Part shown: in pieces, positions 47,011 to 54,016 of the stretch | Layout of the letters: each line of letters begins with the position of its first letter | Position numbering within the stretch: the first letter of the stretch is position 1 | Assembly: GCA_902573725.1 (NCBI GenBank) | Contig: CACGLE010000004.1 | Location: 1 to 64,000, forward strand | Length of the DNA stretch: 64,000 nucleotides | Direction: 5' to 3' | From: an uncultured SAR116 cluster alpha proteobacterium | Lineage (GTDB): Bacteria; Pseudomonadota; Alphaproteobacteria; Puniceispirillales; Puniceispirillaceae | The notes under the pieces: generated by a model | Database searches by the model: none | What the model was told of the DNA's origin: nothing | Seen by the model: the letters and a program-made list of their open reading frames with translations, nothing else | Made by a program: the position numbers and the translations under genes

Positions 47011-47256
47011 CTACCGTTCTAGGAAATTTTGTAACATTCGACTAGAATGGTCACTTGCCTGACCCATGTAGTCAGGATGGTAGTGAGCGTAATGCTCTTC
47101 GGTAATTCTCATATTCGCGTGACCGAGTTGTCTGGAAATTTGTATCATATCGACACGCTCTTTTGCCGCCATTGTTGCCCAGGTTCTTCGAAGGTCATGC
47201 CACCATAGAAACTCTAGGTTGATTTTCTTTCTAAGCTTTATAACAGGTGCACATGG
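47011..47256 (-). pseudogene. Tyrosine recombinase (integrase) C-terminal remnant, copy 1
   Basis: An 82-codon open stretch, with a stop just upstream and no start, encodes the end of a phage-type integrase: WWHDLRRTWAT (catalytic His and Arg), ISRQLGHANMRITEEHY (catalytic His and, in EEHYAHY, the nucleophile Tyr), then a tail ending LQNFLER. The N-terminal two thirds of the protein are gone. Its position next to the tRNA end and its orientation towards it are typical of island integrases. Confidence 0.85.
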
Positions 47257-47335
47257 TTAACAGATTTCAAAAGATTTAAGTTAGTTTTGTTGATTAAGGT
47301 TGTGTATTGAGATTCTATTATGGGTAGGAATTTTC

Positions 47336-48016
47336 TTAAAATAATTTTGTTATTAATTTGCTATTTAAATCTCTATTTTTATGAAAAGACTGGATATTTT
47401 CCCAATTTGTAAATCCTATTTCACGTGTTATATTTTCGATTTGTAATCCAATCTTTTTTTTATTTGCTGCATATCTAAAACCAAAACTAACACTTGGATT
47501 TTTTTTATAAATATCATTTAGTTTTTCTTTTAGAAAAGATTTCTTTATTAGAGAAAATAGGAAGATTAAATCTCTTTTCCTCAATTGCCTATAATTTATT
47601 TGGGTATAATCTTTAGCAAAACAAAATGGAAATAAATCAAGAATTAGTAGTCCATTATCCCTCAGTTTCTCAAGCATTTCATGTTTGCGAACACGTTTAC
47701 CATTAATGATTTTGGAGGGAGACTTTAATTCTCCGAAAATATCTATGCAGTTTTTATAATTAAAAAAATTCGTTGCACCACTATTTGGGTTATAAAAATA
47801 ACTTTCACCATCTTTGTATAAGGGTGCTTCCCCAATTAGGACAAAATTTAATTTATTGATTAGATTAAAGTTTTGATACCAAAATTTCTCAATATTTATA
47901 TACGCATTATATAAATATTCCTTTTCTTCTTTGTTAGAAATATACTGAGGACTTGATAAATGATTATAAAATTTGTCTAGAGTATTACAAAAGTTTTCCA
48001 AATTTACCAACGTCAT
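47336..48016 (-). CDS. Uncharacterised protein, possibly uracil-DNA-glycosylase-like fold
   Basis: The gene is not clearly recognised. From the ATG at about 48016 it encodes some 226 residues rich in Lys, Asn and Phe. A segment NFVLIGEAPLY, followed by YNPNSGATNFF and, further on, GLLILDLFPFCFA, resembles the GEAP and following motifs of the uracil-DNA glycosylase superfamily. The resemblance is short, and catalytic residues are not certain. A tiny basic protein gene lies about 22 bases upstream on the same strand. Confidence 0.55.
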   Translation of the reverse strand: MTLVNLENFCNTLDKFYNHLSSPQYISNKEEKEYLYNAYINIEKFWYQNFNLINKLNFVLIGEAPLYKDGESYFYNPNSGATNFFNYKNCIDIFGELKSPSKIINGKRVRKHEMLEKLRDNGLLILDLFPFCFAKDYTQINYRQLRKRDLIFLFSLIKKSFLKEKLNDIYKKNPSVSFGFRYAANKKKIGLQIENITREIGFTNWENIQSFHKNRDLNSKLITKLF

Positions 48017-48038
48017 AATGATTTCTGTTTCTTTTTTA

Positions 48039-48158
48039 TTATCTGTGCCTTTTTGGACGTTTTGGTTTGATAGGCTTAACCGTTGAAACAACTCTTTTTA
48101 CTTTTAGTCCAGGTTGAGATTTAGATTTGACCGTTGCTATTTTTCTTCTTGATGACAT
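48039..48158 (-). CDS. Very basic 39-residue protein
   Basis: A short frame from the ATG at 48158, with GGTG as a possible ribosome site, encodes 39 residues of which about 15 are Lys or Arg (for example KPIKPKRPKRHR at the end). It could bind nucleic acid. It sits directly upstream of the glycosylase-like gene, as in a two-gene operon. Small size means it could be a chance frame. Confidence 0.4.
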   Translation of the reverse strand: MSSRRKIATVKSKSQPGLKVKRVVSTVKPIKPKRPKRHR

Positions 48159-48263
48159 TTTTTCACCCACAATATTTAAAGATGACTAAAACATTAATTT
48201 TAAAGATGCCAGACCCACTATTTGATGTCTACGTAAAATCCGATTTGCACTCTTAATACCAAT

Positions 48264-48392
48264 TTAAGCTACCAAAAATAGATAACCCACCAAAATCAAT
48301 AACACTAATAATATTACCCATACTAAACCTGTTTTAAATAGCCACCATATTAACATCAATATTATTCCAGCAATTACTATTTCAAAAATCAT
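48264..48392 (-). CDS. Small membrane protein, 42 residues
   Basis: This short frame encodes two hydrophobic helices (IVIAGIILMLIWWLF and VWVILLVLLILVGYLFLV) linked by KTG. Such holin-like or toxin-like mini membrane proteins are frequent in phages and islands, but no family is recognised. The ribosome site is weak. It precedes the basic peptide gene on the same strand. Confidence 0.4.
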   Translation of the reverse strand: MIFEIVIAGIILMLIWWLFKTGLVWVILLVLLILVGYLFLVA

Positions 48393-48736
48393 ATTTTTTA
48401 TACCGTAAATATCCTATGGCCTAGGTTGTCCCTCTTACATGGAGACGATACTCATTCAACAAATTTCACTGTAAACTGGAATGTTTCTAAACGCCACACA
48501 CCCATCTGTGCAATACATACTGTATTAAGCATAGTGTGTATAACTCACTGAAAGGGTTTTTGGGTGAGCATGTGAGTTGTGTACTATGAAGGTGTCAGTG
48601 TTTCTAGATAAATCTACTTGAAAGAGGCTGAAGCACTCACAGTTGTTCGGTACATCTTCCCAACTTTTGTTTGACTTTTATCCCACTTTCATTTGTCATT
48701 AGTCTTTATACTTACTTAATTGTTTAGGAGAAAGTC
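48393..48736. other. Non-coding stretch inside the island
   Basis: About 340 bases with no credible gene on either strand. It contains a CTCAC/GTGAG inverted pair near 48550 and, at 48696, the 13-mer TCATTAGTCTTTA, which recurs at 53136. It probably carries the promoter of the zinc-ribbon gene that follows. Confidence 0.4.
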
Positions 48737-48913
48737 ATGGTTAATTGGCAACCAAGCAGACCTTGTCCTGCTTGTAATAGGGGTGATGGTGGACAGGCAA
48801 TCAGATGTGAAAATTGTCTCACTCTTGGATGTAGTAATGGTAACTGTAGACATGGTGGTGCTAATCCTTTTTGTAAGGTGTGCAACAAACGGACAAAAAA
48901 GGTAAGAGTGTAG
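48737..48913 (+). CDS. Small zinc-ribbon protein, 58 residues
   Basis: The 58-residue product has four Cys pairs or clusters: CPAC, CENC, a CSNGNC with a following His, and CKVC near the end. This pattern predicts one or two structural zinc ribbons, as in small nucleic-acid-binding or protein-interaction modules. An AGGAG ribosome site lies six bases before the ATG at 48737. The next-frame longer ORF starting at 48720 lacks any family features. The function is unknown. Confidence 0.65.
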   Translation: MVNWQPSRPCPACNRGDGGQAIRCENCLTLGCSNGNCRHGGANPFCKVCNKRTKKVRV

Positions 48914-49029
48914 TCGTAGGTCTATTAGCTTATCGCATTTTGCTGGTCCTATCTTATCGGGAATTCTTCAGGAAAAGCCTCTAATTTATTGAATTTATTT
49001 ACTCTTAATCACCTAGAGAGTTCCAAAGA

Positions 49030-49190
49030 AATTAAATAATTTTAACGGCTAACAGTATTTTTTCTGATTTTTTAGGCACTGGGTACTGTTTCAGGAAATT
49101 CTGCAGTATCCGACTGGAATGGTCGCTTGCTTGACCCATGAAATTATGGTGGTAGCAAGCCAAATGCTCTTTAGCGATTTTTAAATAAAG
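49030..49190 (-). pseudogene. Integrase C-terminal remnant, copy 2 (active Tyr lost)
   Basis: This is a diverged duplicate of the integrase tail at 47011. The shared block GQASDHSSR and LQNFL is nearly identical, but the active-site region reads KEHLACYHH instead of EEHYAHYHP, so the nucleophile Tyr is replaced by Leu. The copy is shorter and has lost the original stop. DNA identity extends beyond the coding part into the TTTTTTAGGCACT flank. Confidence 0.75.
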
Positions 49191-49322
49191 GAAAGCCTTA
49201 GCGCTGTCTTTTTTTATTTTAACTATTGTTATCCAACTACTTTACACATTGACTCCTCTATAATTTTTAGTCACATAATAATAGTTTTAAGTAAGTGGTT
49301 AGACCTAAGAGGCTTAACTTTG

Positions 49323-50060
49323 ATGAGTTTTTTAACAAACGCTCTTACATTAATTGGTATTTTATTTTGGTGTCTGGCCTTTTATCATTGGTGGGTTGAA
49401 ACATATTCAAGTCAACTGGATATTTTAATTTTAGTAATTTTGGGTGTAATTTTTTATGCTCCGGCTGTTTTTCTTACAAAGAAACTGAAAAAAAACGAAC
49501 AAAAAGAAGAACAACAGTTAAAAAAGAAAATCAAGCAAACAAGCAATAGTTCCAAACCAAACCAAACAAATAATGAAATTGCAAAAGGATTAGCAGAAAT
49601 GACTTCTTTAGAAGATTTTTTAGACGAATTTATGGAAGAGAATCAGGAAAACTTCTATCCGTTTGAAGACCTTGTAAGAGAGACCCATTTGGCAAAATGG
49701 ACACCAAGAGCATCTGAGATTGGTCTTGGTTTTGGTTTTCATGCAGAGGATGAAAATACCATTTATGTATCAATAAATATGTCTTTGGAAGATTTTGATA
49801 CTGGTGAGCCAATTAGTTACGAAGATATCGAGATACTTAACCCAGAAGAAGCAGAAGAAGAAGTCCTAATGGATTTATTCTTTGAGAGGATGGAAGATGC
49901 TATTTCAGAAGAGTTTTATAATATAGCTGAGAATGGATGGAAGAGTTTAGAGTTTCCTAAAGAAATAGCTGATGCAATCTTAATGACCGATGATGCTAAG
50001 TATGAATATTATGGCACAAGAATATACTGGAATGATGAACAGTATACGTTTGGCAAGTAA
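49323..50060 (+). CDS. Uncharacterised two-TM protein with acidic domain
   Basis: The 245 residues start with two TM helices (about 1-23 and 31-52), a Lys/Gln-rich linker at 55-80, then a cytosolic acidic domain rich in Glu and Asp with the stretches LEDFLDEFMEENQENFYPFED and GFGFHAEDENTIYVS (key residues only). No family is recognised. It is flanked by an integrase remnant upstream and a lysozyme remnant immediately downstream, so it is island cargo. The start at 49323 follows an in-frame TTG. Confidence 0.65.
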   Translation: MSFLTNALTLIGILFWCLAFYHWWVETYSSQLDILILVILGVIFYAPAVFLTKKLKKNEQKEEQQLKKKIKQTSNSSKPNQTNNEIAKGLAEMTSLEDFLDEFMEENQENFYPFEDLVRETHLAKWTPRASEIGLGFGFHAEDENTIYVSINMSLEDFDTGEPISYEDIEILNPEEAEEEVLMDLFFERMEDAISEEFYNIAENGWKSLEFPKEIADAILMTDDAKYEYYGTRIYWNDEQYTFGK

Positions 50061-50073
50061 GTACAATAATACG

Positions 50074-50123
50074 GGGCAAAAAGGTATTCGAACAGGCTTG
50101 CATCGCTTGCTATTCCAGTTTAG
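50074..50123 (+). pseudogene. Lysozyme 3' remnant, copy 1
   Basis: Fourteen codons before the TAG read KRYSNRLASLAIPV, nearly identical to the end of the lysozyme-like fragment at 53224 (QRYSNRLHMLAIPV). The rest of the gene is missing; only the 3' tip survives, directly after the two-TM protein gene. A perfect 10-bp inverted repeat (50079-50088 with 50141-50150) surrounds it. Confidence 0.6.
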
Positions 50124-50442
50124 GTAACGCTGTTGGTAACAATACCTTTTAAGCAAATGTTGTCATTCACTTTTAACCCCCAACGGGATGCCATAGAAAT
50201 TCAATTAATGCAGAGTAGAAATATTCCAAACCCCATGTAAAATTTTTGAATACTCTTCACTATTGAAGCCAAAATCACTCATAATTTGCATCACTGTGAA
50301 AACAAATAAGCACTTCCCCTGCAGCTCACCTAAAGTTGTAATGGTATAGTAATACTTTTCGAATAAACATTAGAAACATCGCAATTACAAAATTACTGTA
50401 ATGAATCTTGCTAATACAGACTAAGAATTTTAGGAGAAAGTG
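50124..50442. other. Spacer with att-like motif and a possible gene fragment
   Basis: ATTCACTTTTAA at 50165-50176 repeats the attR flank at 53508. On the minus strand, 50205-50369 is open with protein-like composition (TLGELQGKCLFVF, SEEYSKILHGVW) but has no usable start, so it may be a truncated gene. The right end carries the AGGAGAAAGT ribosome site of the winged-helix gene. Confidence 0.4.
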
Positions 50443-50928
50443 ATGCAGCGGTATGAGAAACATGGGGATGAACACATAATCGGGGAAACAGACTGGGCTC
50501 AAGCACCCCCTAAAAAAATTAATTTAGACAACAAGTATGAGCTTATAAAAGAACTAATGCGAGCCCAAATAAATTTGCATAAAACGAGACGAGCTCTGAC
50601 ACGAAAATCAGATAATGAGATAATAAGGTATTTTTGTGGCTCGCATTCGGGTCTTCTTTTAGGAAGAATTTTATATCTGGCTCATTTAGAAAAAAGGTTA
50701 TTGACTATGTCAAACCTTACAAGAGAGAGTGGTTTTTCTCGCCAGCACATGCATAAAGTAATAAGAGAATGTATTGATATGGGGGCAATTAGTTTTATCA
50801 ACAAAAATTCTAGAAAGTATTATTTTTGTGACAAAAACTTTCTAGCAATTTGCGAACAGGCTGTAAGTATAAATTTAGAGATTTATTTAAATGTATTTCG
50901 TGAATCTTCATTGCATCACTGGGAATGA
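50443..50928 (+). CDS. Winged-helix DNA-binding protein
   Basis: This 161-residue protein has a MarR-like winged helix at about 85-135: helices around LGRILYLAHLEKRLLT, recognition region LTRESGFSRQHMHKVI and a wing ending ISFINKNSRKYYF. The N-terminal third is polar. It has an AGGAG ribosome site in a leader nearly identical to that of the zinc-ribbon gene (TTTAGGAGAAAGT). It may be the island regulator; a target is not visible. Confidence 0.55.
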   Translation: MQRYEKHGDEHIIGETDWAQAPPKKINLDNKYELIKELMRAQINLHKTRRALTRKSDNEIIRYFCGSHSGLLLGRILYLAHLEKRLLTMSNLTRESGFSRQHMHKVIRECIDMGAISFINKNSRKYYFCDKNFLAICEQAVSINLEIYLNVFRESSLHHWE

Positions 50929-50965
50929 GTTTATTATTTTTTGTCTGATTTTTAATAAGTGAATA

Positions 50966-51982
50966 TCATTTCGATAAATATTTTAATCTTTCCCTATGTG
51001 AAGGATGCGAAGAGAACCATCTATTTTCAGAGTTATCACTACACTCCTGCCAATTACTAAACCCTTTTGAATGGCATAATTCATCTGTAAGTTTTTCAAT
51101 CGCAAGACTAAATACCGAACTGTCGAAATTTGCTGTTTCAAGATATTGTAATCCAAGTATATCTGCCTGTTTTTCAAAATTCCTACTCTTTTTACTTGAC
51201 CAAATATTTAAAGCTACAACTGAGGCCTCTTCTAATAATGTATCGTTTGCACCTAACATGACTGAGGTCATTGCTCCGATTCCTATCATTTCGACTATAT
51301 GTTGTAACGAATGTCTCTCTTGAATATGGGCAAATTCATGAGCAATCACACTTAAAATTAGGTCATCTTGTTGGAGCAAAAGGACCAACTCATCTGTGAC
51401 AACAACTGGACCACCTGGAAATGCCAAGGCATTAGCACCCAAAAGGTCTGACTTGTGGAAGAATATCTGTGGGCTTTCAAATCCGTTTGATATAGCAATT
51501 CCAGAGGCCTTTTCTTGTAAATTCTTAATTCTAATTTCTTTAAGCTCGCTATCTTCGAAAACCGCAAGTTTGAGTGCCTCGTATGTATTTTGTCCTATTT
51601 CTTTTTCCAATAACGGAGGAAAAACATAAACTATCGCAGGAACTATTATATTAAGTGAGTAACGAAAAATCAAAAGTGAAGAAATTAAAAAAAGTCCGAG
51701 CAAAAAAGCCTTAAATATTGAAAACTTTTCTAGCCAAGAAATGCCTCGTGTAATTTTACCTGAAATAAGTTTCTCTTGCTCATTCGTAAGGGGATAATCA
51801 AGGGTAAATAAAATACCATTTTGTAAATAAATATCTGTTTTGTTTTGATAGGTTTCTATACCTATGTCGTTACAAATTAGATTTCCTTCAGAAAATATAG
51901 TTCCCCTTTTATCTGCTATTTTTATTTCGCCAATTAATTTTTTTGAAGATAATGGTTCAAAGAAAATGCCAGATAATCTCAT
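50966..51982 (-). CDS. M48-family membrane metallopeptidase
   Basis: The 338-residue protein has a TM segment near residues 94-118 and the zinc protease motif VIAHEFAHIQERH near residue 218, with the third zinc ligand Glu in KKSRNFEKQADILG. The N-terminal 90 residues form a small cytosolic or periplasmic domain. It starts one base after the stop of the DUF898 gene. M48 proteins encoded next to DUF898/YjgN proteins recur in proteobacteria; the substrate is unknown. Confidence 0.85.
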   Translation of the reverse strand: MRLSGIFFEPLSSKKLIGEIKIADKRGTIFSEGNLICNDIGIETYQNKTDIYLQNGILFTLDYPLTNEQEKLISGKITRGISWLEKFSIFKAFLLGLFLISSLLIFRYSLNIIVPAIVYVFPPLLEKEIGQNTYEALKLAVFEDSELKEIRIKNLQEKASGIAISNGFESPQIFFHKSDLLGANALAFPGGPVVVTDELVLLLQQDDLILSVIAHEFAHIQERHSLQHIVEMIGIGAMTSVMLGANDTLLEEASVVALNIWSSKKSRNFEKQADILGLQYLETANFDSSVFSLAIEKLTDELCHSKGFSNWQECSDNSENRWFSSHPSHRERLKYLSK

Positions 51983-51983
51983 G

Positions 51984-53048
51984 TTAAACTGAAACCTCTA
52001 CCCCCTCTAAATCTGATATTCCCTCAGCAAGTGACGATTGATTAGATACTGCTTCATCAATAAAATTATCGATATCTCCAACAGCGTTGACCATAGTAAC
52101 TGAAGATAAATACTTATAGCTTCGAACTTTTGACCAAGGAACTAACAATCCTAAAGATAGAATGGATAAAACAAGATTTGAAATCAGAATCCAGGCGAAT
52201 TTTACTGGGTTTATTTGTGATTCAAAATCTAAAATACCTTCAATCTTTAATGACCTTACCATTAAATTTCTGCACATGGCTGAATAAAAAAATGTCATTG
52301 AAAAAATAAAAGCATATATCATTACTGGAACAGTAACCCAAATAGCATTAGATAAGTAGCTAAAACCAGCAATGAAAAAAATAAAGTATGTTGCTGACCC
52401 AAGTAATACTGTTGGTAGAACACCCGCTAAAATATATGCTAAATAAAAATCACCAACTTTTGGTTTTGCAATAAAACTAGTTGTTCCAAACGTGTGAGAC
52501 CTTGCGAAATATTGATAATATGATTTGGATATTAGCGGTGTTAATAGTCCTAAGGAAAATAAGCTAAATATTGGAGCTATAACCAAGTACCAAAATGTGC
52601 GCCAATACGTTCCTTTCCAATTAAAACGAATATTTCTGTAAGAAGTCATTCTCGCTGAGAAACGAATGGAATTATTTAAAATCCATGGTAGTAGAAAAAA
52701 CAACGCTGGATATAAAATCACTGAAGATATTGGTTCTACAGTCGTAAAAATGGCAACAAACACCAACATGATGAATGCAATGATTCTCCCTTTAAGAATC
52801 TGCCTGCCGCTTGCATGATAACCAAACGCTGCATTATATACTTTAGTATTATTTTTGAAATAGGTCTCTCTTCTGACTTTTGCCCATGCACTATAAATCC
52901 CAAGAGTGATGATTGATAATATCAAATTAACAATCCAAATTCCAAAATACTCACGAGCATTTCCTGTGAAACGAAAGCTCATAAAGCTAGAGGAAATATT
53001 GTTTTTTCCATCATTGCCTTCAACAAGAGCTTCATCCAAATTTTCCAT
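51984..53048 (-). CDS. YjgN/DUF898 family membrane protein
   Basis: The 354 residues contain the family pattern FRFTGNAREYFGIWIVNLILS with WAKVRRETYF, TM helices throughout and two conserved repeats, each with a GLLVPWSKVRSYKYL-like ending. The C-terminus is cytosolic and acidic. The function is unknown. It is translated with the M48 peptidase immediately downstream, and the pair probably acts together in the inner membrane. Confidence 0.85.
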   Translation of the reverse strand: MENLDEALVEGNDGKNNISSSFMSFRFTGNAREYFGIWIVNLILSIITLGIYSAWAKVRRETYFKNNTKVYNAAFGYHASGRQILKGRIIAFIMLVFVAIFTTVEPISSVILYPALFFLLPWILNNSIRFSARMTSYRNIRFNWKGTYWRTFWYLVIAPIFSLFSLGLLTPLISKSYYQYFARSHTFGTTSFIAKPKVGDFYLAYILAGVLPTVLLGSATYFIFFIAGFSYLSNAIWVTVPVMIYAFIFSMTFFYSAMCRNLMVRSLKIEGILDFESQINPVKFAWILISNLVLSILSLGLLVPWSKVRSYKYLSSVTMVNAVGDIDNFIDEAVSNQSSLAEGISDLEGVEVSV

Positions 53049-53223
53049 ACTGCTGTCCTTTTTTTATAAACTTTTATGATAAAGAAATTTTTTTAAAAAA
53101 AAAAGGTAAGTTATCTTTACATCCCTTTAGTATGTTCATTAGTCTTTAAATAAATAGTGCAATATGGTTTTCCAATCTCTTTTGACAAGATATCACGTAT
53201 AAGGATTTTTCTAATTATCTCCA

Positions 53224-53466
53224 TTGTTATCTAATTTTGGAAACTTCGATGATATGCCTGAGATAGCCCATCATGTATTCGCTGGGATGATATTTCAATT
53301 AGGTCGTCCGCGTTTTTCTAAATTTAAAAAGTCTATTCAGTATGCCAAAGAAGGTGCGTGGGATAAATGTGCAACCGAGATATTGGATTCTAGATGGGCG
53401 ATGCAAACCCCGAACAGGGCGCAGAGGTATTCAAACAGGCTTCATATGCTTGCTATTCCAGTGTAA
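53224..53466 (+). pseudogene. Phage-type lysozyme fragment, copy 2
   Basis: An 80-codon frame encodes the C-terminal half of a T4-like (GH24) lysozyme: VFAGMIFQLGRPRFSKFKK, then CATEILDSRWAMQTPNRAQRYSNRL. The N-terminal half with the catalytic Glu is missing, and an in-frame stop lies just upstream. The frame begins with TTG and lacks a ribosome site, so it is a remnant. It lies 50 bases inside the right island boundary. Confidence 0.75.
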
Positions 53467-53517
53467 TCAGGCACTCATCAGGCAATGGATTGTAAGTCAT
53501 TGATTTTATTCACTTTT

Positions 53518-53538
53518 AATCCCTTCCCCTCCACCACA
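53518..53538 (+). repeat. attR-like copy of the tRNA-Ser 3' end
   Basis: The 21 bases reproduce 46924-46944 with one mismatch. The copy lacks the rest of a tRNA and marks the distal end of the integrated region. The flanking motif ATTCACTTTTAA just before it is shared with internal sites. Confidence 0.8.
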
Positions 53539-53656
53539 CTACCCCTATTAGTGCCATCTTTTACCATCTTTAAATCGAAAATATCTCAATAAAATCAGGA
53601 TATTATGGGATAATAAGTGCTGGACTCGTCCGATGCTGTCCTGTAGAATCTAAGAC

Positions 53657-53692
53657 AAAATGTAGGGTAAAATGTGGGGTAAAATGTGGCTA
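53657..53692. repeat. Three tandem 12-bp repeats outside attR
   Basis: Three head-to-tail copies of AAAATGTgGGGT, with one to three changes each, begin 119 bases right of the attR copy. They could be integrase arm-binding sites, or the edge of an older element. Evidence is pattern only. Confidence 0.45.
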
Positions 53693-53710
53693 CCCACTAC
53701 TTAAATAGTA

Positions 53711-53887
53711 TTAGCCTGCCTCTTTCTCTTTGCTAGAATTCATGCATTCTTCTGCATTATAATTTTTTCGAGCTTTTTTGTAGGTTTCGATTATCACATT
53801 TGTTAGTGCATAAAAAAACACAACCTGGTCCTTCAATAGGTCTAGAAAAAATTCACTATCTTCAGTATCATTTCGCGTCCGGTTCAT
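53711..53887 (-). CDS. Hypothetical protein, 58 residues
   Basis: From the ATG at 53887, with GGGG six bases upstream, the product has 58 residues, mainly an amphipathic helix (DLLKDQVVFFYALTNVIIET) and a polar tail. A GTG start 90 bases upstream would add 30 residues with no ribosome site. No family is recognised. It lies between the island edge and the stress-protein gene. Confidence 0.35.
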   Translation of the reverse strand: MNRTRNDTEDSEFFLDLLKDQVVFFYALTNVIIETYKKARKNYNAEECMNSSKEKEAG

Positions 53888-54016
53888 TGCAAGCCCCGTA
53901 TCTATCGGTCCAGAACATAAGTTATATCCCGTTATATCTAAAATGCCTAAGTTTATAAAATCGAGAAAAATTAACACTAAAAAAATTAAAAAATAAATAA
54001 GGCTTTGTTCAGTTAA

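Larger units (their letters stand above)
46945..53538. mobile_element. Degenerate integrative island at tRNA-Ser
   Basis: The segment is bounded by the tRNA 3' end and its near-perfect copy. It contains two integrase 3' remnants (47011, 49085), two lysozyme 3' remnants (50074, 53224), several genes without core homologues, unusually long spacers and very AT-rich small genes. A 12-base att-flank motif, ATTCACTTTTAA, at 53508 recurs at 50165 and, with two changes, at 48997, which suggests two or three elements stacked at one site. No intact integrase, replication or capsid gene is visible. Confidence 0.75.

Noticed and set aside
48720-48905. 61-residue frame over the zinc-ribbon gene
   Set aside because: The start precedes the ribosome site and the composition is not protein-like; the frame starting at 48737 has the Cys pattern and the AGGAG site.
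50079-50150. Terminator formed by the perfect 10-bp inverted repeat
   Set aside because: The 52-base loop is far too long for an intrinsic terminator, and the T run is inside the stem.
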